Below are positions 51,078-59,603 of a stretch of DNA of 64,000 nt, piece after piece (positions within the stretch are counted from its first letter, which is position 1; each line of letters starts with the position of its first letter). The translations under genes and the position numbers were made by a program. The DNA comes from an uncultured Anaeromyxobacter sp. (GTDB lineage Bacteria > Myxococcota > Myxococcia > Myxococcales > Anaeromyxobacteraceae): assembly GCA_903904005.1 (NCBI GenBank), contig CAIVAR010000173.1:1-64000 (forward strand), in the 5' to 3' direction. The notes beneath the pieces are model-generated. The model saw only the letters and a list, made by a program, of their open reading frames with translations, searched no databases and was not told the DNA's origin.

Positions 51078-52280
51078 CTACCCCTCGGCGTAGGGCTCGA
51101 AGCGCCGGCGCTTGCTCTCGAGCAGCATGTCCTGGAAGGGGTTGTCGTCCCGCCAGACGTCGCCGGCCAAGGTGCTGATGAGGCCGGCGCGGATGGCCGG
51201 GTCGGGGTCCTTCGCGAAGAAGACGTTCTGCACGATGTGGGTCTGGTAGAAGGCGCCGATGAGGCTGCCGAAGGTGGTGTAGGCCCGGGCCATGTGGTCG
51301 GACACCGGACGGGTCAGCTCCGGGTCGGCCTCGCTCCCGGTGCGCAGGGCCGGCACGAGCACGTCGGCGAACCGCTCGCCGGAGAGCATGGCCAGCGACA
51401 CGCCCGACGAGAAGACCGGGTCGAGGAAGAGGGCCGCGTCCCCCAGGCAGGACCAGCGCGGTCCGCGGCTCCTCACGTTCCGGTAGCTGAAGTTCCGGAT
51501 GATGCGGAGCTCGGTGCGCGGGCTGCCGTGGGTGAGCCGCTGCAGCATCGGCGACGCCGCCCAGGTCCGGTCGAAGAGGTCGAGGGTGACCCCCTTCTTG
51601 CGCGTCACCACGCCGACGCTCACCCGTCGCCCGGCGAGCGGGATGATCCAGACCCAGCCGTCCTCGACCACGAGGATGCGGATGCTCCCCTGCCCCTCGT
51701 CGGCCAGCTCCGCCCAGACGGCGTCGGAGAGGTCGTCGAAGTGCCGGAAGACGGCGGCCAGGCCGAAGTCCTCGATCCCGCGGATGGAGCGCCCGCCGTG
51801 ACCGAGGAGCGCGTCCTGCCCGGTGGCGTCGATGGCGTATCGCGCGCGCCTCGGCCCCTGGCTGGTCTGGACGGTCACGCCGGCGTCGTCGGCCTCGATC
51901 CCGGCCACCCGGACGCCGAATTCCACCCGGGCGCCCTCGCGGACGGCCTGGTCGAGGACGTGGGCGTCGAAGCGGGCCCGCTCGACCTGGTAGGCGTGGC
52001 CGGGCGTGCCCGGCAGCCCCTCCGAGAAGTGGAAGCGGGCGTGGTCCCCCGACCGCTCGTCGAAGAACTCGGCCCCCGCCTTGTAGAGGAAGCCCTGGCC
52101 GGCCATGTCCATGCCGAGCCGCTCGAAGAGGGGGAGGTCGCAGGGGAGGAGCGATTCCCCGATGTGGAAGCGGGGGAACGGGTCCTTCTCGAGCACGGCG
52201 ACGTCCACGCCCGCACGGGCGAGCAGCGCAGCCACCGTGGCCCCTCCGGGCCCGGCCCCGACGACGACGACCTCGCTCAC
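51078..52280 (-). CDS. FAD-dependent oxidoreductase, halogenase-like
   Basis: 400 residues; GTG start overlaps the upstream stop (GTGA). Motifs: GAGPGG dinucleotide loop (9-14), FHIGESLLP (39-46), FLYKAGAEFF with K67, and DGWVWIIP, matching W-x-W-x-I-P (W209, W211, I213, P214). The last motif and the conserved Lys are signatures of flavin-dependent halogenases, although relatives of the geranylgeranyl-reductase type share parts. At 400 residues it is shorter than tryptophan halogenases (about 500). Last gene of the aryl-polyene operon, so it may halogenate or oxidise the aryl head. Confidence 0.82.
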   Translation of the reverse strand: MSEVVVVGAGPGGATVAALLARAGVDVAVLEKDPFPRFHIGESLLPCDLPLFERLGMDMAGQGFLYKAGAEFFDERSGDHARFHFSEGLPGTPGHAYQVERARFDAHVLDQAVREGARVEFGVRVAGIEADDAGVTVQTSQGPRRARYAIDATGQDALLGHGGRSIRGIEDFGLAAVFRHFDDLSDAVWAELADEGQGSIRILVVEDGWVWIIPLAGRRVSVGVVTRKKGVTLDLFDRTWAASPMLQRLTHGSPRTELRIIRNFSYRNVRSRGPRWSCLGDAALFLDPVFSSGVSLAMLSGERFADVLVPALRTGSEADPELTRPVSDHMARAYTTFGSLIGAFYQTHIVQNVFFAKDPDPAIRAGLISTLAGDVWRDDNPFQDMLLESKRRRFEPYAEG

Positions 52281-52768
52281 GGGGCGGGCTTCGCCTCGGG
52301 CGCCTTGGTCTCGGACGCCTTCGGGGCCGCGGGCTTGAGCTTCGCGATGGTCCCCTTGAACGCGACCCCGGCGACGGTCGCACCGGCACCGCACATGAAC
52401 TGGGTCTCGCTCTTGAAGGTCTCCTTCTTGTAGTAGCTCTCGATCCCGATGACGGCGTTCCCGCCGGCCTCGCGGGCCCGCTTCTGGAGGTCGATGAGCA
52501 CGCTCAGGAAGACCCACTCGCAGGCCACCCGGTCGGACTTGCCGATCGAGTTGGTCTTGAGGTTCACGATGGTCTCGCCCATCTTCTGGACCACCTCGGG
52601 GTGGGGCGCGCCGCCGAAGTAGAAGGCCACGTCGGAGCGGAGCTTCTCGTTGGCCGCCGGGGTGGTGATGGCGTCCTTGATCGAGAACATCAGCCGATCG
52701 TCGCGCGCCACGCCGGTCGCCGGGATCGCGAGCAGGGTCATCGCCATGGCCGCCAGTGTCGTCTTCAT
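52277..52768 (-). CDS. Small secreted protein, aryl-polyene-associated
   Basis: 163 residues; ATG with GAGGAGA about 7 nt upstream. A signal peptide (MKTTLAAMAMTLLAIPATGVA) is followed by a domain with AREAGGNAVIGIESYYKKETF, which resembles the short YbjQ-like proteins that are sometimes mislabelled as excinuclease subunits. Ends in a Pro/Ala/Lys-rich tail. Similar small proteins occur in aryl-polyene clusters; the function is unknown. Confidence 0.75.
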   Translation of the reverse strand: MKTTLAAMAMTLLAIPATGVARDDRLMFSIKDAITTPAANEKLRSDVAFYFGGAPHPEVVQKMGETIVNLKTNSIGKSDRVACEWVFLSVLIDLQKRAREAGGNAVIGIESYYKKETFKSETQFMCGAGATVAGVAFKGTIAKLKPAAPKASETKAPEAKPAP

Positions 52769-52817
52769 CGGTCGTTCTCCTCGAAGGTGGGGGTGGGTAT
52801 TCTACGGGATCCCGGCC

Positions 52818-53333
52818 TCACCGGGAATCGCAACGGACATCGAGCGTTCGCACCTCGATCCACGGGAGGGTGCGGCCGTCGAGCCGCCAGGTGATCCGCT
52901 CCGGGAAGCGGCAGCCCGCCTCCCCGCCCGGGGCGGAGGTGACGACCTCCCAGCGCCCCACCCGGACCTTCGTCCCGTCCCCGGAGCCCCGGATGTCGCC
53001 GGAGCCGTAGAGCGCCGAGACGTCGCGCAGCAGCGCCTCGACGTCGGACGCGGGCATGGGGAACTCGACGAACCGCTCCTCCACGAAGGCGTCGCCGACC
53101 AGGCGCGCCGAGACGAGGGGCGCCTGGAGGGCGGGGTCGAGGAAGACGACCTCGAAGCGCCCGGGCTCCCGCCACACGCTCGCGAGCAGGGTCTGGTCCC
53201 CCCGCTCCGCGTGGACGGTCACCACCTGCGTGGCGGCGAAGGCGCCAGGGAAGGCGAAGGTGGGCCCGGCGCGCGGGACGGTGGCGCAGGCGGTGAGCAG
53301 CGCCAGCGCGAGGGTCGCCGCTCCCCTCCTCAC
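52818..53333 (-). CDS. DUF3261-like lipoprotein of aryl-polyene cluster
   Basis: 171 residues; GTG start overlaps the exporter stop (GTGA). Lipoprotein signal with LLTACATVP (lipid-modified Cys near residue 15). The mature part is beta-rich (FAATQVVTVHAERGDQTLLASVWREPGRFEVVFLDP), and keeps the size and layout of DUF3261 proteins adjacent to aryl-polyene exporters. Likely outer-membrane, possibly receiving the lipid-linked pigment from the exporter or carrier. 49 nt separate it from the next gene. Confidence 0.8.
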   Translation of the reverse strand: MRRGAATLALALLTACATVPRAGPTFAFPGAFAATQVVTVHAERGDQTLLASVWREPGRFEVVFLDPALQAPLVSARLVGDAFVEERFVEFPMPASDVEALLRDVSALYGSGDIRGSGDGTKVRVGRWEVVTSAPGGEAGCRFPERITWRLDGRTLPWIEVRTLDVRCDSR

Positions 53334-55438
53334 CGGGCGCCTCCGGGGGCCTGGCGCAGCCGGACGAGGAGCGCGAAGGCGAGGGACGGCAGCGCGCCCG
53401 CCACCACGGTCGCCCCCAGCGAGCGGAGGATGGGGTGGCGCGCCAGCATGAGGACCCCGAAGGTGGCCACCGCCGACAACCCGGTCAGGAGGATCTTGGA
53501 GCGCTCGACGTCGCCGTGGTCGGTGGAGACCGCCACCGCGGTGTAGTCGACGGCGATGGCGATGACGAGCGAGAACCCCATGAAGTGGACGATGGTGAGG
53601 GGCGTGCCGGTGAGGCGCGACCAGGCCGCGAACCCGAGGGCCACGGCGAGGACCGGGGCGAACACGTAGAGGATCCGCGCGGCATCGCGCTGGATCCAGG
53701 CCAGGTAGACCACCATGGCCGCGAAACCGGCCAGGAAGAGCCAGCCGAGCTGGCGCGAGAGGTCGGTGAGGAGGGCGTCGTAGTGGGTCCGCGGCCCGAG
53801 CGGCACGAGCCCCCGGGCGGCGAGGTCCGGTGGTACCCGCCGCAGGCCGGCGTGGACGAAGCGCCGGCCCCCCACCTCGTCCGACCAGCGGAGCGGACCG
53901 GCCTCGCCGAGAAGCCCGAGGTATTCCCACTCCCCGAGCCGGCGGCCGGGCGGTGTCCCGACGATCTCGAGACGGAGTCCTTCACCCTCCGTGATTCGCG
54001 CGAGCAGGCTCCGGGCCCCGTCCCAGCGGGCGCGGAGGGCGGCCAGGGTGGCCTCCTGCGCCGCGGGGTCCCGGAAGCGCGCCAGGGGATGGTCGTCCCA
54101 GGCGAGGAGCCCCTCGGCGGCCAGCGGCCGGAGCGCCTCCGACGGGGAGCCGGGAGCGGGGACGGCCACGACGTCGCCGAGCGCGGCCGCGTCGAGCCGG
54201 CGCGAGAAGTGATCCACCTCCCGCCCCAGGGCCGCCGACTGGTAGCGGAACGCGTCGATCCGGGTCTCCACCCGGGGCGGACCGACGAGGAGCAGGCCCG
54301 CCGCCGACGCGCCGCAGATTGCGCCCGGGAGCCAGCGGGGCGCCGTCCAGCCCGGAAGCGGAACGATCCGGAAGCGGATCCCGTCCACCGTGCGGCGGTA
54401 GGGCACGAGGAAGACCAGGAAGGCGAGGAGCCCGGCGATGGAGGCGATCGACATCTGCCGGACGAGCACCGACCGGCCGAGCAGCATCACCGCCATCCCG
54501 AGCAGCGTGGTGCCGATGGCGGACCAGACCCCGACGAGCGTTCGGGCCCGGCGCCCCTCCTCGATGCCCGACAGGTGCACGAGCGACTCGGTGTTGAAGC
54601 TCACGAAGGTGGACGTGTAGACCAGCACCACCGCGAAGATCTCGGCGTAGAAGACCCGGATGGCGAGCACGCCGGCGAGGTAGGAAACGAGCGACCCCAC
54701 CGCCAGCAGCCAGAGGAGCACCCACCGCCGGGTGAACCAGACGAAGAGCCCCAGCGTGAGCAGGAGGGTGAGCGTGGAGCAGACGAGGACGTCGCGCCGG
54801 ACGGCGCGGTAGTTCTCGACCGCGAAGAAGTCGGCACCGATGTAGTGGACGCGGGGGGAGAGCGCGGCGAGCGCCTCCTCGACCTTCTCCACGTCCGCGT
54901 AGACGAGCGGGCGCGGGCTCTCGTAGACGCGGGGCGGCGCGCCCCCGCCTCCGCCTTCCCCACCCTTCCCGGAACCGAGGAACCGGCCGACCAGCGCCGG
55001 CCCGACGCCCAGCGGGTCGACCTCCAGCTGGCGCAGCACCTCCCCACCGCCGGGGAGCGCCGCCACGGCCAGGATCTCGGCGGCGCGGCGGCGCAGGGCC
55101 TCCTCGGCGGCGAGCCCCTCGATCGTCTCGACGGGGAGCTGCGAGGCGAGGTCGAGCAGCCGGGTCGGGTCGGGAATGGCGAGGAGGGAGACCTCCCGGT
55201 AGCCGGCCCGCGCGAGGACGTCCGCGAGCCGTGCCTGCTCGCCCGGGGCGAGCCCGCCCATCTCGACGAAGATCCGGCCCCGGAACGGGCTGCGCTCCTG
55301 GTAGCGGTCGAAGAGCGCCGCGGCCACCGGGTCGGCCATGGCGAGCGACCGGATGGGATCGTCCTCGAGCCGGAACGAACGCTCCACCGCGAACGCCAGC
55401 GCGGCGATGGCCGCGGCCACGAGGAGGTTGCGCTTCAC
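53330..55438 (-). CDS. MMPL/RND-type exporter of aryl-polyene cluster
   Basis: 702 residues. The N-terminus has one membrane helix and a large periplasmic loop (about 30-220). A bundle follows (LTLLLTLGLFVWFTRRW, VLLWLLAVGSLVSYLAGVLAI, IFAVVLVYTSTFVSFNTESLVHL), a second loop, and the C-terminal bundle (FLAGFAAMVVYLAWI, ILYVFAPVLAVALGFAAW, VHFMGFSLVIAIAVDYTAVAV). The topology is the MMPL form of RND proteins. It probably moves the acyl-linked polyene out of the inner membrane with the LolA-like carrier, whose gene overlaps by 4 nt. Confidence 0.9.
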   Translation of the reverse strand: MKRNLLVAAAIAALAFAVERSFRLEDDPIRSLAMADPVAAALFDRYQERSPFRGRIFVEMGGLAPGEQARLADVLARAGYREVSLLAIPDPTRLLDLASQLPVETIEGLAAEEALRRRAAEILAVAALPGGGEVLRQLEVDPLGVGPALVGRFLGSGKGGEGGGGGAPPRVYESPRPLVYADVEKVEEALAALSPRVHYIGADFFAVENYRAVRRDVLVCSTLTLLLTLGLFVWFTRRWVLLWLLAVGSLVSYLAGVLAIRVFYAEIFAVVLVYTSTFVSFNTESLVHLSGIEEGRRARTLVGVWSAIGTTLLGMAVMLLGRSVLVRQMSIASIAGLLAFLVFLVPYRRTVDGIRFRIVPLPGWTAPRWLPGAICGASAAGLLLVGPPRVETRIDAFRYQSAALGREVDHFSRRLDAAALGDVVAVPAPGSPSEALRPLAAEGLLAWDDHPLARFRDPAAQEATLAALRARWDGARSLLARITEGEGLRLEIVGTPPGRRLGEWEYLGLLGEAGPLRWSDEVGGRRFVHAGLRRVPPDLAARGLVPLGPRTHYDALLTDLSRQLGWLFLAGFAAMVVYLAWIQRDAARILYVFAPVLAVALGFAAWSRLTGTPLTIVHFMGFSLVIAIAVDYTAVAVSTDHGDVERSKILLTGLSAVATFGVLMLARHPILRSLGATVVAGALPSLAFALLVRLRQAPGGAR

Positions 55439-55992
55439 CGGACCCGCTCGACCCGCTGGAACTCGAGCCGCGTGGTCTCGGAGGGGCTCTCGAGCTCGAT
55501 GCGGCGAACCTCGAGGTCGTCCCCGAAGACCAGCCGGACCTTCTTCACCATGGAGAGGCTCGACCCGGCCCGCGGCGTGGCGACCACCTCGCGCGGGCCC
55601 CAGGCGAGCACGAAGTCACCCTCCAGGGCCGGGAGGTCGAAGGCGGCGAGGGCCCGGAGGAAGCGGACCAGCGCGGCGAAGCGGGGGTCGCGCGCCTGCG
55701 CCCCCAGGTCCCGCGCAGCGCCGCCGGAGAGGACCTGCACCCGGTCCCCCTCGATGACGACGGTGGAGGGGACGGGGTCGAGCGTCTCCCACTCCACCCG
55801 TGCCGGCGTCCAGCGCAGCCGGACGTGGCTCGTGAGCGGCCGCGCCCAGTACCGCCCCTCCTTGGTCTGGACCACCTCGGCCGTGAGGGAGCGCGCGCCG
55901 GCGTGGCGGGCCTGCAGCGCCTCCGGCGTCAGGGTGGCCGGAGCCGCGGGGGCCGCGAGGAGCATCGCGGCCATGGCTGCGGCGGCAATCAC
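55435..55992 (-). CDS. LolA-like outer-membrane lipoprotein carrier
   Basis: 185 residues with a signal peptide (AAAAMAAMLLAAPAAPATL). Beta-rich with LTAEVVQTKEGRYWARPLTSHVRLRWTPARVEWETLDPVPSTVVIEGDRVQVLSG, the LolA-like half-barrel pattern. In aryl-polyene and flexirubin clusters such carriers are thought to ferry the lipid-linked product across the periplasm. Overlaps the exporter by 4 nt (ATGA) and the thioesterase by 4 nt. Confidence 0.87.
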   Translation of the reverse strand: MIAAAAMAAMLLAAPAAPATLTPEALQARHAGARSLTAEVVQTKEGRYWARPLTSHVRLRWTPARVEWETLDPVPSTVVIEGDRVQVLSGGAARDLGAQARDPRFAALVRFLRALAAFDLPALEGDFVLAWGPREVVATPRAGSSLSMVKKVRLVFGDDLEVRRIELESPSETTRLEFQRVERVR

Positions 55993-56435
55993 CCGCCCGC
56001 CCCTCGCACCGGCGGGGCCCGCAGCCGCTCCAGGATGGCGTCGGGCGTGGCCATGCAGAGCTCCGCCTGGTGCGTCAGCGTGACGAGGCTGGTCCGGGCG
56101 GTGGCCACGCGCTTGCCGGTGGCGACGTCGCAGAGCTCGTAGACCATGTCGATGCGGCTCTCGTCGCCGTCGATCCAGCAGGTGACCCGCACCACGTCGC
56201 CGTAGCGGAGCGGGGCGAGGTGGCGGACGCGGGTCTCGGCGACGACGAAGGCGAAGCCGAGCGCCTGCATGTCGGAGAGGTCGAGCCGGTGCTCGCGCAG
56301 GAAGGCGCCCTGGGCGGCCTCGAGGTACTCGATGTAGCGCCCGTGCCAGACGATGCGCAGGAAGTCGATGTGGTGGAAGGGGACGCGGATCTCCACCCGG
56401 GTGGCCCCGGCGGGCGGCTCGGGATAGCGGCTCAT
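55989..56435 (-). CDS. Hotdog-fold acyl-CoA/acyl-ACP thioesterase
   Basis: 148 residues, 4-hydroxybenzoyl-CoA thioesterase type: VEIRVPFHHIDFLRIVWHGRYIEYLEAAQGAFL. The Asp in HHIDF corresponds to the usual catalytic Asp (motif D-x-x-x-x-x-x-H). It probably releases or edits aryl-polyene intermediates. Overlaps its neighbours by 4 nt on each side. Confidence 0.92.
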   Translation of the reverse strand: MSRYPEPPAGATRVEIRVPFHHIDFLRIVWHGRYIEYLEAAQGAFLREHRLDLSDMQALGFAFVVAETRVRHLAPLRYGDVVRVTCWIDGDESRIDMVYELCDVATGKRVATARTSLVTLTHQAELCMATPDAILERLRAPPVRGAGG

Positions 56436-57979
56436 GGCTCCCCCGCCTCTCCCACGGGGATCCGGCCGTCGGCCAGGCGGGCGATCACCTCCCGGATGTC
56501 GGCATCCATGGCCCGGTCGGCATCGACCACCGGGATGGAGTCCCGTACCGCGGCGAGCACCTCCCGCGTGCGCGGCCGGCAGGAGTCCGCCCCGCGCAGG
56601 TCGGCCGCCTGGCAGGCGACGAGCAGCCCGATGGCCAGGACCCGCTCGGAGAGCTCGAGGACCCGCAGCGCGTCGCGGGCCGCGATGGTCCCCATCGAGA
56701 CCTTGTCCTGGTTGTGGCACTCGGTGGAGCGGCTGAAGGAGGCGGCCGGCATGGTGAGCTTGAGCGCCTCGGCGGTGAGCGCCGACGCGGAGATCTGCAT
56801 CGCCTTGAAGGCGTGGTGGGCGTGACGGTCGGGGCCGGTGCGTGCGACCAGGTTGGCGGGCAGGCCGTTGCTCGTGGCCGGGTTGCAGACGAGCGCCACC
56901 TGCCGGTCGAGCAGGTCGGCGATGCTCGCCACGGCCGCCTTGAGCCCGTCCATGGCGAAGGCCACGTGCCCGCCGTAGAAGTTGCCGCCGTGCAGGACGT
57001 CGCCGGTGTCGGGATCGACGAGCGGGTTGTCGCTCGCGCCGTTCACCTCGATCTCGAGCGTCCGGCGCATGGCGGGCAGGGCGTCGAGCAGCACGCCGAT
57101 CACATGGGGCGCGCAGCGGATGGAGTAGCGGTCCTGCACCCGCGCGCCGGGCGGCCTCGCCCCCGGGCCGCCCGCGAGGTGCTCCCGGATCCAGCGGGCG
57201 CAGAGCGCCTGCCCGGGATGGGGCTTCCAGGCGAAGATGCGGGCGTCGAAGTGGCCCGGCTCTCCGAGGAGCACGTCGCTCGCCATGGCCGTCACGGTGG
57301 CCGAGGCGCGGGCGAGCCGCCGGGCCCGGTCGAAGGCGAGGCAGCCGAGCGCGGCCATGACGCTCGTCCCGTTCATGATCGAGAGGCTCTCCTTGGGCTC
57401 GAGCGGGAGCGGCGCGAGGCCGGCGGCGGCGAGCGCCCGGGCGGCCGGGACCACCTCCCCGCGAAAGCGAACCTCCCGCTCCCCCATGACCACCGCGGCG
57501 AGGTAGGAGAGCGGCGTCAGGTCGCCGCTCGCGCCGACCGAACCTTCCGAGGGGATCACCGGGAGGATCCCGTGGGCGAGCAGCGCGCAGAGCCGTTCCA
57601 GGAGTTCCACCCGGACGCCGGAGTGCCCGCCTGCCAGCGTGGCCAGCCGGACGACGACGACGGCGGCCGACTCCTCGTCGGCGAGGGGTTGCCCGGTCCC
57701 GCAACCGTGGAAGCGGACCAGGTTGGCGGCCATCGCCGCCGCCTCGCCCTCCCCCACCTCGTTCTCGCAGGAGTCCCCGAAGCCGGTCGTGACCCCGTAG
57801 ACCCGGTCGCCCCGCGCCACCGACCTTCGCACGTGCTCGGCGCTTCGCCGCAACCGGTCGCGGAAGGCGGGATCGGGGTCGAGCTCGGGAACGGCGGCGC
57901 CCCGCGCGAGGCACAGCACGTCGTCGATCGAGAGCGGCTCTCGGCCGACCAGCCGGGTGGGACTCTGGCGCTGGGTCAT
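56432..57979 (-). CDS. Aromatic amino-acid ammonia-lyase (HAL/PAL/TAL family)
   Basis: 515 residues. The MIO-forming triad Ala-Ser-Gly is at 150-152 (GSVGASGDLTPL), the catalytic Tyr61 is in YGVTTGFG, and CNPATSNGLPAN and EIEVNGASDNPL are further active-site motifs. The selectivity pair is F90-H91 (VRFHGCGTG), against Ser-His in HAL, His-Leu in TAL and Phe-Leu in PAL, so the preferred amino acid is uncertain. In this operon it would supply a cinnamate or coumarate starter to the polyene, as TAL does in flexirubin clusters. Confidence 0.93.
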   Translation of the reverse strand: MTQRQSPTRLVGREPLSIDDVLCLARGAAVPELDPDPAFRDRLRRSAEHVRRSVARGDRVYGVTTGFGDSCENEVGEGEAAAMAANLVRFHGCGTGQPLADEESAAVVVVRLATLAGGHSGVRVELLERLCALLAHGILPVIPSEGSVGASGDLTPLSYLAAVVMGEREVRFRGEVVPAARALAAAGLAPLPLEPKESLSIMNGTSVMAALGCLAFDRARRLARASATVTAMASDVLLGEPGHFDARIFAWKPHPGQALCARWIREHLAGGPGARPPGARVQDRYSIRCAPHVIGVLLDALPAMRRTLEIEVNGASDNPLVDPDTGDVLHGGNFYGGHVAFAMDGLKAAVASIADLLDRQVALVCNPATSNGLPANLVARTGPDRHAHHAFKAMQISASALTAEALKLTMPAASFSRSTECHNQDKVSMGTIAARDALRVLELSERVLAIGLLVACQAADLRGADSCRPRTREVLAAVRDSIPVVDADRAMDADIREVIARLADGRIPVGEAGEP

Positions 57980-58872
57980 CGCTCTGGACTCCAGAAATCG
58001 TAGAAGTTGAACCAATTGCAAGGGGCCGCGCGGCAGAGTGCCTCGAGCCTCGTGGCGTAGGCCTGGACGTGGCGGGCGAGGGCCTCCTCGCGGGCGCCGC
58101 GCGGAAGCTCGATCCGGTCCGCGAAGGGCTCGATGTGGAGGTCGTAGCGGTCCGGTTCCCGGTAGATCCCGAAGGCCAGGTAGACGGGGCAGCGCAGGAC
58201 CGCGGCGAGCAGGTACGGCCCGGTCGGGAACGAGGCGCGCCCGCCGAGGAAGTCGGCGTCCGCCCGCTTGCCGTCCGAGCCCACCCGGTCGCCCATGGTG
58301 GCGACGATGCCCCCGGCCGAGATGCGATCCTCGACCGCCAGCACGAAGGGGGCTCCCTCCTCGATCTGGATGAGGTCCTGGTCGACCGCGGGATTGATGC
58401 GGCGGAGCGCCTCCGTGATCATCCGGGCGTTCCGGAAGTCGCCGATGGCGGAGACGCGGACGCCGCGCACGGCGGACCAGGCGCGCATGCCGTCGTAGCT
58501 GCCGAGGTGGGAGAGGACCAGGATGGCGCCTCGCCCGGCGACCCGGATCCGCTCGAAGTGCTCCTCGCCCGTGGAGGTGATGCGGAACGGCCGGAGGTCT
58601 CCGCGCGCCAGGAAGAGCCGGTCGAGGGCGACCCGGGCGAATGTGCGAACGTGCCGGTGGACCTCGCGGAGTCCGACCGGACCGGGCAGCACGCGCCGGA
58701 GGTAGCCCGCCGAGGCGCGCCGGACGTCGGCGTGGAGGAGCACGAACCACCAGGTGATGGGGACGAGGAGCAGCCGGGCCACCCGGCGCCCCAGGCTCGT
58801 CGCGACGAGGACGAGGATGGCGATGCCCGTCGCCCCGCCCTTCTCGCCCACCTCCTGCCAGCCCGCGCTCAT
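57976..58872 (-). CDS. LpxL/HtrB-like acyltransferase
   Basis: 298 residues, one N-terminal hydrophobic segment (IAILVLVATSLGRRVARLLLVPITWWFVLL). The H-x4-D catalytic pair is H122 and D127 (LSHLGSYDGM). The rest fits lysophospholipid/lipid A acyltransferases of the LpxL family. In aryl-polyene clusters such proteins are proposed to attach the polyene to a lipid. ATGA overlap with both neighbours. Confidence 0.9.
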   Translation of the reverse strand: MSAGWQEVGEKGGATGIAILVLVATSLGRRVARLLLVPITWWFVLLHADVRRASAGYLRRVLPGPVGLREVHRHVRTFARVALDRLFLARGDLRPFRITSTGEEHFERIRVAGRGAILVLSHLGSYDGMRAWSAVRGVRVSAIGDFRNARMITEALRRINPAVDQDLIQIEEGAPFVLAVEDRISAGGIVATMGDRVGSDGKRADADFLGGRASFPTGPYLLAAVLRCPVYLAFGIYREPDRYDLHIEPFADRIELPRGAREEALARHVQAYATRLEALCRAAPCNWFNFYDFWSPER

Positions 58873-59603
58873 CGCCGCCCCAGCCCGCGGAAGGTGAGCA
58901 GCCGGAGGACGGCGAGCGTGCAGAGCCGGGTGTGCCCCCAGCTGATGCGCACGTTGTCGCGGAACATCCGGAAGTGGGAGACGCCGCCCTGCTCCGCCGA
59001 GAGGTAGCGGACCTGGGTCGGGAGGTTCACCACCGGACAACCACCCCAGACCATGCGGACGGCGATCTCGGGATCGAAGTCCATGCGATCCCCGCGCGCC
59101 CCGGCCGCGAGCGCCGCCTCGACCGGGTAGACGCGGAAGCCGCAGAGCGGATCGGCGATGACCCGCCCGCCCGTCTCCAGCGTGGTCCAGAAGATGCTCA
59201 CCTTCCGGCCGCGCAGCCGCCCCGGAGGAACCGACGCGTCGAAGACCGGCTGCCCGAGCACGAGCGCGCGGGGGGCCGCCCGCGCGGCCTCGAGGAAGCG
59301 CGGGACGTCACCGAGTTCGTGCTGCCCGTCGGCGTCGACCTGCAGCGCGTGGGTGAAGCCGAGCTCACGGGCGGCGGCGAGGCCGGTCTTCACGGCCGCT
59401 CCCTTCCCCCGGTTCCGGTCGTGCCGGCGCAGGACGGCGACACCCCGCGCCGCGAGCCCGTCGAGCACGTCGCGGGCCGGGCCGGTGCTGCCGTCGTCGA
59501 CCACCACCACGGCGGGCAGGTGGCGGCCGAGCGCCTCGACGACGGCGCCCACCGTCCGCGGGTTGTCGAACGTGGGGACGACGGCGCAGGCCCGGAAGGT
59601 CAC
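58869..59603 (-). CDS. Family 2 glycosyltransferase
   Basis: 244 residues; GTG start overlaps the upstream stop. GT-A fold: AVVPTFDNPRTVGAVVEAL, VVVVDDGSTG, and VDADGQHELGD with the metal-binding DxD. Mid-length family 2 enzymes of this kind accompany aryl-polyene synthesis. The C-terminus (RISWGHTRLCTLAVLRLLTF) may be membrane associated. Attachment of a sugar or of a glycerol-like head to the pigment is inferred, not shown. Confidence 0.92.
   Translation of the reverse strand: MTFRACAVVPTFDNPRTVGAVVEALGRHLPAVVVVDDGSTGPARDVLDGLAARGVAVLRRHDRNRGKGAAVKTGLAAARELGFTHALQVDADGQHELGDVPRFLEAARAAPRALVLGQPVFDASVPPGRLRGRKVSIFWTTLETGGRVIADPLCGFRVYPVEAALAAGARGDRMDFDPEIAVRMVWGGCPVVNLPTQVRYLSAEQGGVSHFRMFRDNVRISWGHTRLCTLAVLRLLTFRGLGRR

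Noticed and set aside
51044-51090. Intrinsic terminator between the uracil permease and the flavoprotein gene
   Set aside because: A bulged stem can form but there is no T-tract, so termination is not supported.
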